From NCBI GenBank assembly GCA_040221375.1, contig JAVKEP010000065.1, positions 1 through 54,146 of the forward strand: a stretch of DNA of 54,146 nt. The letters run 5' to 3'. Positions 32,220 through 40,617 of this stretch are shown here, one piece after another. The stretch's first letter is position 1, and the number at the start of each line of letters is the position of its first letter. Made by a program: the position numbers and the translations under genes. Source of the stretch: SHAN690 sp040221375 (GTDB lineage Bacteria; Bacteroidota; Bacteroidia; Flavobacteriales_G; Salibacteraceae). The notes under the pieces are model-generated. The model did not search any database. It was not told the DNA's origin and saw only the letters and a program-made list of their open reading frames with translations.

Positions 32220-33209
32220 ATGTCCCATCCAACGCGAATCCTCATCATCCGTTTCAGCTCCATTGGAGACATTGTGCTTACGAGCCCTATTGTACGTGCG
32301 CTCAAAACACAGCTCGAAGGTGAAGTTCAAATCGATTACATCACGAAGCGCAAGTACGCAACCTTGGTCGAGTCGAATCCACACATCGACCATGTGCTCA
32401 CTATCGACAAGAAGGTACAGGAGGTCAAAGACCAACTCAAGGACGGGATGTATGACTACGTCATCGATTTGCACAATAACATTCGGTCGCGCCAAGTCAA
32501 AAAGGCGTGCCGATCGCTCTCTTTTACCCTCGACAAGCGCAATATCGCTAAGTGGCTGTACGTGCGGACCAAGCGACTGATACAGCCGATTGGCCACGTG
32601 GTTGCTCGGTCGTATAGCGCCGTACAAGCACTTGGAGTACACGATGACGGCAAGGGCTTGGATTACTTCATCCCCGAGAACCAAAACGTTTCGGTGAACG
32701 TGTTGCCCGAAGGATTCCGAAGCGGGTATATCGCTTACGCCATTGGAGGCCAGATGGAAGGAAAAATTCTACCTCGAAAGCAAATGATCGCCTTGTGCAA
32801 AGGGCTTGACCAACCCGTCATTCTCCTCGGGGGAATAGAAGACCGGCCCACGGGAGACGAAATTGTTCAATCCTGTGGGCCCAAGGTATTCAATGCCTGC
32901 GGTGCGTTTTCATTGCATCAATCCGCAAGCCTAATCCAGCAAGCTACACAGGTGATCAGTCACGACACCGGATTGATGCACATCGCCACGGCTTTGCGAA
33001 AACCCTTGATTTCACTTTGGTTTGCAACGACTCCCGAGCTGGGGTTTTCTCCATGGCAGCCCCAAGCACAATCCATCCAATTCGAAGCCGATTGTCAAAA
33101 GCGCCCTACGAGTAAACTCGGAAACCGCGGCTACGAAGACGGATGCGTCTTCAACATCGATATCCAAGCGGTAATTGCCGCGGTCAACTCAAGGTCAATC
33201 GAAGCTTAA
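32220..33209 (+). CDS. Glycosyltransferase family 9 (heptosyltransferase-like)
   Basis: A 329-residue GT-B enzyme of the ADP-heptose:LPS heptosyltransferase family. It opens with ILIIRFSSIGDIVLTSPIVRALK, and the C-terminal domain carries ILLGGIEDRPTGDEI and the nucleotide-sugar site QVISHDTGLMHIATALRKPLISLWFATTPEL. It likely adds a sugar to the lipid A core or surface glycan. The start at 32220 (MSHPTRILII) is preferred over 32169 because the family begins just before the RILIIR strand. Its 3' end overlaps the convergent MGMT-like gene by 15 bases. Confidence 0.9.
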   Translation: MSHPTRILIIRFSSIGDIVLTSPIVRALKTQLEGEVQIDYITKRKYATLVESNPHIDHVLTIDKKVQEVKDQLKDGMYDYVIDLHNNIRSRQVKKACRSLSFTLDKRNIAKWLYVRTKRLIQPIGHVVARSYSAVQALGVHDDGKGLDYFIPENQNVSVNVLPEGFRSGYIAYAIGGQMEGKILPRKQMIALCKGLDQPVILLGGIEDRPTGDEIVQSCGPKVFNACGAFSLHQSASLIQQATQVISHDTGLMHIATALRKPLISLWFATTPELGFSPWQPQAQSIQFEADCQKRPTSKLGNRGYEDGCVFNIDIQAVIAAVNSRSIEA

Positions 33210-33530
33210 TTCAACGGTCGGGTCCCAAAAGAGCTTCCGAAAGTCGACCACCTTATCCTTCTCAACTCGAATACCTTCCTTTTCAAGTCGCTCTTGCATG
33301 TCAAACGGGGTTTCAAAATGAATCTTTCCTGTGAGAAGTCCCTGGCTGTTGACCACGCGGTGCGCAGGAACAGGAGGGTGCTGTCGGTGGCTGGCATTCA
33401 TCGCCCACCCCACCATGCGAGCCGATCTTGGAGCGCCAAGGTATTTGCCAATCGCGCCGTAGTTGGTGACCCTTCCCTCCGGAATGAGTCTCACAACCTG
33501 ATACACCTGATCAAAAAAATCCTTCTCCAT
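33195..33530 (-). CDS. MGMT family (alkyltransferase-like) protein lacking the catalytic cysteine
   Basis: A 111-residue DNA-binding domain of the O6-alkylguanine-DNA alkyltransferase family. FFDQVYQVVRLIPEGRVTNYGAIGKYLG and the arginine-finger region SARMVGWAMNAS are present. The active-site PCHRV is here PAHRVVNSQG, with Ala in place of Cys, so it cannot accept the alkyl group. Such ATL proteins flag alkylated bases for nucleotide excision repair. A -7 element TATTTTTG lies four bases before its ATG. Confidence 0.9.
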   Translation of the reverse strand: MEKDFFDQVYQVVRLIPEGRVTNYGAIGKYLGAPRSARMVGWAMNASHRQHPPVPAHRVVNSQGLLTGKIHFETPFDMQERLEKEGIRVEKDKVVDFRKLFWDPTVELSFD

Positions 33531-33534
33531 CCGT

Positions 33535-33542
33535 CAAAAATA
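33535..33542 (-). promoter_or_regulatory. MGMT-like gene -7 element (TATTTTTG)
   Basis: On the minus strand TATTTTTG is followed by ACGG and the ATG at 33530. This predicts a leaderless transcript. It is one of two such elements in the 92-base divergent region shared with the DUF5916 gene. Confidence 0.55.
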
Positions 33543-33610
33543 AACCCATCCATTCATCACACATCTCGCTACCCATGATTTGGGGCAACAGCTCTACCTC
33601 TGGCTCGCCT

Positions 33611-33618
33611 TATTTTTG
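33611..33618 (+). promoter_or_regulatory. DUF5916 gene -7 element (TATTTTTG)
   Basis: TATTTTTG is followed by CGCC and the ATG at 33623. It supports both leaderless transcription and the choice of the 33623 start over the upstream ATG at 33575. Confidence 0.6.
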
Positions 33619-33622
33619 CGCC

Positions 33623-36052
33623 ATGAACCGCCTTGTCTTTTTTGGATGCTTATGCTTCTTGCTCGACCCTTTGGGGGCGCTTGGACAGACCATTCCTCGG
33701 AAGACAATCCCCGCTACTCGCGCGGCTGAGCGTCCCAAAATTGACGGGGCCCTGGACGATGCCGTTTGGGCAACTGCCCCCAAAGCCACCGATTTTGTCA
33801 TGTTCGAGCCTGCCAACGGCGGCGCCATTCCTCGTGCATTCCAGACCGTGGTACGCGTGCTCTATGACGACCAGGCCATTTACATCGGGGCCATGATGTA
33901 CGACCCTCACTCCGACAGCATTTTACGCCAGATGACCGAGCGCGACGAATTCAATCAGAACACAGACTGGCTCGGTTTCTTCATCAACCCCTACAACGAT
34001 GGATTGAGCGATTTCAATTTTTGGGTGACCGCAGCGGGGACTCAAGCGGACAGCAAAACCACTCCGAATGGCGATGATTTTAGTTTGAACTCCATTTGGA
34101 AAAGCGCAGTGAGCATCACCGATTCAGGCTGGATTATGGAAGCGGAGATTCCGTACATCGCGCTTCGTTTTCCAGAAACTCCCGTCAAGGATTGGGGGCT
34201 CAACTTCATGCGAAGCATCCGGCGATCGCGAAAGACATCGACGTGGAATTTCTTGGATAAAAGCCTTGGATATCGTTTTGAATACCAGTGCGGCTTGATC
34301 ACGGGCATCAGCGGTATAGAGCCGCCGGTTCGGCTTTCGGCGACTCCCTATCTCTCTAGTTATGTCGATTACTTTGATGGCAATTCTTCGTACGACGTTA
34401 AGGCCGGACTCGATTTGAAGTACGGTATTAACGAGAGCTTCACCCTAGACATGACCTTGGTTCCAGATTTCGGACAAGTCGCCTTTGACCAACAGTTTTT
34501 AAACCTATCTCCTTTCGAAAATCAATTCGATGAGAACCGGCAATTCTTCGTAGAAGGGACGGACCTGTTCAACATCGGCGACTTACTCTATACGCGGCGT
34601 ATAGGAGGCCAACCTAAAAACATTCGTGGGCAAGATTTGAACTCAAATGATTCCGTAACCATCCGTCAAGAATATACCCGCCTGCTTAACGCAACCAAAG
34701 TCTCAGGGCGGACCAAGGACAATCTGGGTATTGGATTTTTAAATGCACTCACCGACGACAACTACAGTACCCGCATCGAAGGCGGCAAAGAGACTCGACT
34801 CCTGACAGAGCCGATGACCAATTACAATGTCATCGTCCTCGACCAGCGGTTCAATCGCAATTCTTCGATTGGCTTTGTCAATACGAATACACTTCGAAAG
34901 GGCGCCGATCGCGATGCGAATGTTGCAGCTTTGGTGGGGCGCTTTAATACGAAATCAGGGAAGTACTTCTTCAACTCAGATGTAAAGCAAAGCGCAATTT
35001 TTGAAGACGGGCGCGTCGATGACGGATATTATGTCGAGAATGCAGTGGGTGATGTGGATGGCAATTGGCGTTGGTCGGTCGCCAATACGATCATTACCGA
35101 CCGATTTGACATCAACGACTTGGGATTCATTCGGCGTAACAATCAAATTGGGAGCTACGGCTCTCTCGTCTTTCAAACCATCCAACCTTTCGGTAAATTC
35201 AATCGGATGGAAACCGAAGTCTACCTTGGGTATGAGCACTTATACAAGCCGTTTCGGTACGAAGATCTGTTTGCTTTTTACCGGATATTCTTCCTCACCC
35301 GCAGCTTCTTTGCCTTTGGAGGAAACGTAACGGCTCGCCCGATCGCCACCTATGACTACTTCGAACCACGTGCGGTTGGTCGGTGGTTAAAAAACCCTGC
35401 CGGTTTCGAATCGAGTTTCTTTATCTCTTCGGATTATCGAAAAGTGCTCGCTCTGGACGCGCGGGCTGGGTATGACCGAACGGGTGGTTTCGACCGAGAC
35501 GTCATCTGGGGCATGCTTTCGCCCCGTATTCGCTTGGGTGATCATTTTTTCATGCTTCCTGAATTGATTGTCACCCAATGGCTAAATGATTATGGCTTTG
35601 TACCAGATACCTTGCCCGACGTCGTCTACTTCGGCCGCCGCAACAACCTTTCGATCGAAACCATTTTGCGCGCTCGCTACGTCTTCACTCCCACCTCTGC
35701 GCTAAGTCTTAGCCTTAGGCACTCATACTTCGATGTGGATTACCAAGACTTTTATCTTCTTGAACAAAGCGGTGATTTGACCCCCGCCGAACTTTCAGGT
35801 GTGAACGACTTGAATTTCAATACATTCAACGTGGATGTGAAGTTCTCGTGGTGGTTTGCGCCGGCTTCAGAGTTGGTGCTCCTTTACAGAAACGTAATCG
35901 CCTCGGTTGATAATTCCGTCGGAGAAAGTTACTTGGTGAACCTGGAGCAAACGTTCAATTCGCCGATGCAGAATAATTTTTCGATTCGTCTGACCTACTT
36001 TTTAGACTACAACCGAACGCGTAACTACTTTAAGGACCGGGCCAATCGGTAG
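33623..36052 (+). CDS. DUF5916 outer-membrane-type protein with CBM9-like N-terminal domain
   Basis: An 809-residue exported protein. After the signal peptide (MNRLVFFGCLCFLLDPLGALGQ), residues ~25-230 form a carbohydrate-binding family 9-like domain (RPKIDGALDDAVWATAPKATDFVMFEP, DDQAIYIGAMMYD). The rest is DUF5916 with beta-barrel-like alternation (FTLDMTLVPDFGQVAFDQQFLNLSPFENQFDENRQFFVEGTDLF) and a barrel-type end. The function of the family is unknown; surface polysaccharide contact is a guess from the CBM9 fold. The 3' end overlaps convergent trmB by 28 bases. Confidence 0.9.
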   Translation: MNRLVFFGCLCFLLDPLGALGQTIPRKTIPATRAAERPKIDGALDDAVWATAPKATDFVMFEPANGGAIPRAFQTVVRVLYDDQAIYIGAMMYDPHSDSILRQMTERDEFNQNTDWLGFFINPYNDGLSDFNFWVTAAGTQADSKTTPNGDDFSLNSIWKSAVSITDSGWIMEAEIPYIALRFPETPVKDWGLNFMRSIRRSRKTSTWNFLDKSLGYRFEYQCGLITGISGIEPPVRLSATPYLSSYVDYFDGNSSYDVKAGLDLKYGINESFTLDMTLVPDFGQVAFDQQFLNLSPFENQFDENRQFFVEGTDLFNIGDLLYTRRIGGQPKNIRGQDLNSNDSVTIRQEYTRLLNATKVSGRTKDNLGIGFLNALTDDNYSTRIEGGKETRLLTEPMTNYNVIVLDQRFNRNSSIGFVNTNTLRKGADRDANVAALVGRFNTKSGKYFFNSDVKQSAIFEDGRVDDGYYVENAVGDVDGNWRWSVANTIITDRFDINDLGFIRRNNQIGSYGSLVFQTIQPFGKFNRMETEVYLGYEHLYKPFRYEDLFAFYRIFFLTRSFFAFGGNVTARPIATYDYFEPRAVGRWLKNPAGFESSFFISSDYRKVLALDARAGYDRTGGFDRDVIWGMLSPRIRLGDHFFMLPELIVTQWLNDYGFVPDTLPDVVYFGRRNNLSIETILRARYVFTPTSALSLSLRHSYFDVDYQDFYLLEQSGDLTPAELSGVNDLNFNTFNVDVKFSWWFAPASELVLLYRNVIASVDNSVGESYLVNLEQTFNSPMQNNFSIRLTYFLDYNRTRNYFKDRANR

Positions 36053-36738
36053 CGTAGGTACTTGATTTTCTTGCCCTGCTCCAACCACATTTGCTCGTAG
36101 AATGTTCGGATGTTTAATACTTGTTGCATTGTCTCATCCAATGCCTGAATTCCCTTTTCGTACAGCTCGTTGGTGTCGAATTCCTTTGCAAATTGAAAGC
36201 CTTTGTCCTCGGCATTGAACTCAGGAATTGCCTCGTCCTTGGTAAAGGAATAGAGGTCCTCGCTATCGCACTTCAGGTGAAGGGTGCCCTCAGGTTTTAA
36301 GATCTGAATGTAACGGTCTAGGAATAGATGCCCAGTGAGCCGCTTTCTTGCTCGACCTAGTTGTGGGTCAGCAAACAATATCCAGATTTCATCGACTTCG
36401 TCTTTCGCGAAGAATGAAGTGATCATGTCAATTTTCGTCCGGAGGAAGCGCACATTCTTCATTCCTTTTTCCTCTACCTGGACCGCACCACTGAACATGC
36501 GCGCACCTTTGATGTCGATGCCGATAAAGTTCTTTTCTGGGAATAGTTCACCCATTCCCACAGAGTACTCGCCTTTGCCGCACGCCAGTTCTAAAACGAT
36601 GGGGTGTTCATTACCAAATTCCTCATTCCACCGGCCTTTCAATCGAAAATCTTGATTGAGTACTTCGCTGAAAGGAGGCTCGATGACGTGGTCCATCTCC
36701 TTCACCTTGGCAAACTTTTTAAGCTTGTTCTTTCCCAT
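36025..36738 (-). CDS. trmB: tRNA (guanine-N7-)-methyltransferase
   Basis: A 237-residue SAM-dependent methyltransferase that makes m7G46 in tRNA. The SAM motif is VLELACGKGEYSVGMGELFPEKNFIGIDIKG, and the catalytic/tRNA region is WILFADPQLGRARKRLTGHLFLDRY. The ATG at 36738 overlaps the stop of the upstream SDR gene (TGATG), so the two form an operon. The TTG at 36741 is less likely. Confidence 0.94.
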   Translation of the reverse strand: MGKNKLKKFAKVKEMDHVIEPPFSEVLNQDFRLKGRWNEEFGNEHPIVLELACGKGEYSVGMGELFPEKNFIGIDIKGARMFSGAVQVEEKGMKNVRFLRTKIDMITSFFAKDEVDEIWILFADPQLGRARKRLTGHLFLDRYIQILKPEGTLHLKCDSEDLYSFTKDEAIPEFNAEDKGFQFAKEFDTNELYEKGIQALDETMQQVLNIRTFYEQMWLEQGKKIKYLRYRLARSLK

Positions 36739-37436
36739 CAAAAGTCAGGGTTGATGGCAACCAAATCGATTTCAGAAGGCACGGTTCCACGTTTCATCTC
36801 CAAGATGTTCGCCACCAAAGAAGCGATGTCATCCGGCTGAATGAACTCATCGAATGGCGCATCCATTCCATCCCAGCTCGACGTGGCGATGGACGAAGGG
36901 AAAAAGCCGGTCACTTTGATTCCTGAAGGCAAAAGTGTCTTGTGCAAGAGTTGGTGGTATCCCCAAAACGCAAACTTTGAAATGGTATAGCTGGCTCCAT
37001 CGACGCGTGGTCTTCGATTGACGATCGAGCACACATTAAAGATGTTTCCGCGCCCTTGGGATTGAATCCGCGACAACAAGGCTTGAGTGAGCGTATAAGG
37101 AGCGGTAAAATTGACGGCCATTTGGAGTTCGAGCTTTGGCGCTTCGTCGGTCAGTTCATCCGGGATATAAATGCCTACATTATTTACCAGCACGTCAATC
37201 GTCTTGCAAGCATCTAAAATGATCTCGGCGTACGTTGCCACTTCCTCCTTGTTGGAAAAATCAACCGCATGGACATGAACAGCGTTGCCTGTTGAGGATT
37301 CGATTTCTGATTTGGCCGATGCAAGGTCTTGTTCATTTCGAGCCGTGAGCCAGACGCTGTAGCCTTTCGCTGAAAGCTCCTCTGCAACGGCACGGCCTAC
37401 TCCTTTGGTGGAACCGGTGATGATTGCGTTTTTCAT
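36738..37436 (-). CDS. Short-chain dehydrogenase/reductase (SDR)
   Basis: A 232-residue classical SDR with the cofactor motif TGSTKGVGRAVAEEL near residue 8, NNVGIYIP, a catalytic serine in NVCSIVNRRP and the active-site YTISK. It uses NAD(P)H to reduce or oxidise an unknown carbonyl substrate. It is the first gene of a two-gene operon with trmB. A near-consensus -7 element CATCTTTG lies four bases before its ATG. Confidence 0.9.
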   Translation of the reverse strand: MKNAIITGSTKGVGRAVAEELSAKGYSVWLTARNEQDLASAKSEIESSTGNAVHVHAVDFSNKEEVATYAEIILDACKTIDVLVNNVGIYIPDELTDEAPKLELQMAVNFTAPYTLTQALLSRIQSQGRGNIFNVCSIVNRRPRVDGASYTISKFAFWGYHQLLHKTLLPSGIKVTGFFPSSIATSSWDGMDAPFDEFIQPDDIASLVANILEMKRGTVPSEIDLVAINPDF

Positions 37437-37440
37437 TCGG

Positions 37441-37448
37441 CAAAGATG
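37441..37448 (-). promoter_or_regulatory. SDR-trmB operon -7 element (CATCTTTG)
   Basis: One mismatch to TAnnTTTG. On the minus strand it is followed by CCGA and the SDR ATG, the same four-base geometry as at other genes here. Confidence 0.45.
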
Positions 37449-37547
37449 TGCAGAACTTAGTGGCCTTGCAACGCGTGGCTTTCCAACAATTCATTTGAAA
37501 GATTAGTCCCTGATGCCAACGGTCATGCTATATTTAGGCCGGAATTT

Positions 37548-38153
37548 ATGAGATACCTAACCCTTATCCTCTGCCTTTGCCTCGTGTCTTGCTCCTCTTC
37601 GAAGCGAAAAGGACGCGAAGGAAGCAACGAAAGTCCCGCGTCGAAGTCAGAAGCCCCAGCCCCAGAAATTTCTGAGAACGCCCCGACTACCGAAAAGGTG
37701 GAAGATGTGCGATCCAAAGCGACCGACGAAGGCCTGTGGGTGCTCCGTGACGTCTATTCATTGCCCGACTTAGAGCGTCGCATTGAGCTTTCTACGTTTA
37801 CTACCTATGCCTGCGACTTTGAACAATTGACGGACTTATTGGACCAAGGAGACAACAGCGTAGCTATTCCTACCCTTAACGGCATCGTCTCATTCCATGT
37901 GGAAAACGCCCAGACGATGAGTCCAGAGCTTGCCGCTAAATTTCCAGATATCCGCAGCTATAAAGGAAAGTCGATCGATGGGAAACTTACCATTCGGCTC
38001 GACACAAACGAGGAAGGCTTGTTCGCATCTATTGTTGGAACTGGAACGAAAACGCTCATTTCGCCGATCTTAAAAGGAAGCAAAAACTACTACGCCATCT
38101 ATACCGAAGATGCCTTACCGCCGGGCGCTCCACGAGATGGGTCTTATCGATAA
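37548..38153 (+). CDS. Lipoprotein with stand-alone metalloprotease-propeptide-like domain
   Basis: A 201-residue lipoprotein (MRYLTLILCLCLVSC) with a low-complexity Ser/Lys/Pro/Glu linker to about residue 60. Its C-terminal half resembles the N-terminal propeptide of the reprolysin-like protease encoded next: VAIPTLNGIVSFHVENAQTMSPELAAKFPDIRSYKGKS here, against ISLPDASGNVFEMEVFESPIMEAELASRFPSIKTYKVKG there. No catalytic domain is present. It ends four bases before the protease start, so the two are co-expressed. It may act in trans as an inhibitor or folding chaperone (inference). Confidence 0.8.
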   Translation: MRYLTLILCLCLVSCSSSKRKGREGSNESPASKSEAPAPEISENAPTTEKVEDVRSKATDEGLWVLRDVYSLPDLERRIELSTFTTYACDFEQLTDLLDQGDNSVAIPTLNGIVSFHVENAQTMSPELAAKFPDIRSYKGKSIDGKLTIRLDTNEEGLFASIVGTGTKTLISPILKGSKNYYAIYTEDALPPGAPRDGSYR

Positions 38154-38157
38154 ACTT

Positions 38158-40614
38158 ATGAAGAACCCACACATTGCCACGCTAGCGATGCTCATCTGCA
38201 GCCTCGCCCTCAATGCCCAGAGCCTGATCAACGAGGTCACCATGCTCAAAACTGGCTACCCCTCCTACGTCTATACACTTGACGACGCTACGTTCAGTGC
38301 GCACCTTCGAACCGCTCCGTCGATGAATGCATCCAACCGCAATTCGAACGTGGTGATTTCACTGCCCGATGCGAGCGGAAACGTGTTCGAAATGGAAGTG
38401 TTCGAAAGCCCGATCATGGAGGCTGAATTGGCAAGTCGCTTTCCTAGCATCAAAACATACAAGGTCAAAGGCAAGGGTGTGAGCGGTCGAGTTGGGTATA
38501 CTGATAAGGGCTTTCACGCCATTCTTTTTACGACTAACGGCACCCTCTATATCGACCCCATCGGGGAAAACGCCAACACGTATCACACCTATCGCAGAGA
38601 CGAGTATGTAGAATTTTATAAGCACACCAAAGACCACCAATGCCTTCTTGACGATTCAGACCAAGCATTGTCAGAAGTGGAATCAAGCATAAGGGGTGTG
38701 CGGCAATCGGGAGAGGAATTGCGGAGCTACCGTTTGGCATTGGCGTGCACGGGAGAATATGCCCAGTTTCATGGAGGCACGATTTCAGGAGTGCTGAGTG
38801 CAATGGTTGTCACGATGAACCGCGTTAACGGCGTGTATGAAAGAGAGTTCGCAATTACGATGCAACTGATCGGCAACAACGACGATTTGATATTTCTAGA
38901 CAGCAGTACCGACCCCTATGAAAACAACAGCCCCGGGCAAATGATCAATGCCAATGCCGGCGTAATCAACGGCCAAGTGGGTAGTTCCAGCTACGACATC
39001 GGGCACGTATTCAGCACTGGGGGTGGCGGACTTGCTGGTTTGGGTGTGGTTTGCGGAGGAAGCAAAGCGAGCGGCGTCACTGGAACCAATAACCCCACAG
39101 GAGATCCGTTTGACATCGACTACGTAGCCCATGAAATGGGCCACCAATTTGGAGGGCCGCACACGTTCAATGGCAGCAGCGGGTCATGCGCATCAAACAT
39201 AAGTTCATTCAATGCATACGAGCCAGGAAGCGGTTCTACCATCATGGCATACGCTGGCATTTGCAGTCCTCAGAACCTGCAGAATAACTCAGACGATTAT
39301 TTCCACGCCGGAAGTTTTGACGACATCACGCTGTATGCATACGTCAGCACGGGAAATGTTTGTGCTCAAAAAACCAACACAGGGAATACCGCTCCTGAAG
39401 TTTCGGTTGACCCAAAATCCTATGTCATTCCGCGTGAGACACCCTTTGTTTTAAGAGGTACGGCCACTGACAATGAAGGGGACGATCTTACGTATTGCTG
39501 GGAACAAATGGATCTCGGGCCACAAGGTTCACCTTCAAGTCCGAGCGGCAACGCCCCGATCTTCCGCTCATGGGAAGCCGAAGATCATGGCGAGCGCACA
39601 TTTCCAAACCTAGTGAGTGTGCTCACGGGTTCATTGCCCATCGGTGAGGTATATCCTACATACTCCCGAGGCTTGTCCTTTCGCATGACGGTACGTGATA
39701 ACAACATCGACGGGGGAGGTGTAGCTTACGACGAAGTAGATCTCGGAGTTGACGGTGACAAAGGTCCGTTTGTTGTGACCTCGCCTCCAACGGGAGGACA
39801 GGCACAGGCGGGGGTCTATTACCTGGTGGAATGGGATGTAGCCAACACAGACCAATCGCCCATCAACTGTCAGAGTGTACACATCTTGCGGTACAGCAAT
39901 AACGGTTTGACCCTACAGGATACCTTGGCCGCCAACGTTCCCAACAGCGGAAGCGCACTCGTACTCATGCCGAGCAGTACAAGTGGTGGAAATCGAGTGC
40001 GTGTAGAGGCTGCAGACAATGTTTTCTTCAACTACAATCCTGGTGTGTTCAGCATCGTAACAACAATAGCACCAGTGGGTGGTGATATAGTGCTCAGCGT
40101 TGCCCCTGATTTTCAAGCTGGCTCGATCTTGCTGTCTTGGAACGATCCTTTTACGAATGAAAACCAATGGGTCATCGAACGGTCCGTTGCTGGAAACAAC
40201 AATTTTACTGCCATCGACACGCTTACGGTGAATAGCACCACTTACTCCGATCCCAACGTGAGCATGCTCGGCACAGAGTACCACTACCGCGTTTTCGCAA
40301 TCAATCCGGCCGGAAGTTCTGCGTTGAGCAACGAAGACAGCTGGTTGGGCGTAGGGGTCGAGGAACGTTCCGCTTCAGGCCTAATCGTGTACCCGAATCC
40401 TGCGCAAGACGCGCTTCATATCGGGCTAGGAAGCAACGACCAAATCGCTGGGATTTCTGTGCTCGACAGCAAGGGAGCTATTGTGATGAAGGTTTCAGGG
40501 CCAGAAACCGGCGCTGGCATAGATATCAGTCACATGCCTGCCGGGTCGTATTATTTGCAGGTAGAATTTCAGAGCGGAAAATCGGTCGGTGAGGCGTTCA
40601 ACGTTGCGCGTTGA
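38158..40614 (+). CDS. Secreted reprolysin-like zinc metalloprotease with FnIII and T9SS sorting domains
   Basis: An 818-residue secreted protease. It has a signal peptide (MKNPHIATLAMLICSLALNAQ), a propeptide (~22-170), then a catalytic domain with zinc motif H325-E-x2-H329-x2-G-x2-H335 (HEMGHQFGGPH) and Met-turn STIMAYAGIC. These are followed by a cadherin/Ig-like region (APEVSVDPKSYVIPRETPFVLRGTATDNEGDDL), a fibronectin III-like domain (QAGSILLSWNDPFTNENQWVIERS ... YHYRVFAINPAG) and a T9SS type A sorting domain (IVYPNPAQDALHIGLG ... AGSYYLQVEFQSGKSVGEAFNVAR). It is an extracellular protein-degrading enzyme. The start at 38158 is chosen for the signal peptide. Confidence 0.92.
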   Translation: MKNPHIATLAMLICSLALNAQSLINEVTMLKTGYPSYVYTLDDATFSAHLRTAPSMNASNRNSNVVISLPDASGNVFEMEVFESPIMEAELASRFPSIKTYKVKGKGVSGRVGYTDKGFHAILFTTNGTLYIDPIGENANTYHTYRRDEYVEFYKHTKDHQCLLDDSDQALSEVESSIRGVRQSGEELRSYRLALACTGEYAQFHGGTISGVLSAMVVTMNRVNGVYEREFAITMQLIGNNDDLIFLDSSTDPYENNSPGQMINANAGVINGQVGSSSYDIGHVFSTGGGGLAGLGVVCGGSKASGVTGTNNPTGDPFDIDYVAHEMGHQFGGPHTFNGSSGSCASNISSFNAYEPGSGSTIMAYAGICSPQNLQNNSDDYFHAGSFDDITLYAYVSTGNVCAQKTNTGNTAPEVSVDPKSYVIPRETPFVLRGTATDNEGDDLTYCWEQMDLGPQGSPSSPSGNAPIFRSWEAEDHGERTFPNLVSVLTGSLPIGEVYPTYSRGLSFRMTVRDNNIDGGGVAYDEVDLGVDGDKGPFVVTSPPTGGQAQAGVYYLVEWDVANTDQSPINCQSVHILRYSNNGLTLQDTLAANVPNSGSALVLMPSSTSGGNRVRVEAADNVFFNYNPGVFSIVTTIAPVGGDIVLSVAPDFQAGSILLSWNDPFTNENQWVIERSVAGNNNFTAIDTLTVNSTTYSDPNVSMLGTEYHYRVFAINPAGSSALSNEDSWLGVGVEERSASGLIVYPNPAQDALHIGLGSNDQIAGISVLDSKGAIVMKVSGPETGAGIDISHMPAGSYYLQVEFQSGKSVGEAFNVAR

Positions 40615-40617
40615 TCG

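Noticed and set aside
32064..32684. Minus-strand open frame (206 codons) opposite the glycosyltransferase 9 gene
   Set aside because: It is antisense to a well-supported family 9 gene, and its end overlaps the start of tatD in another frame with no family signature.
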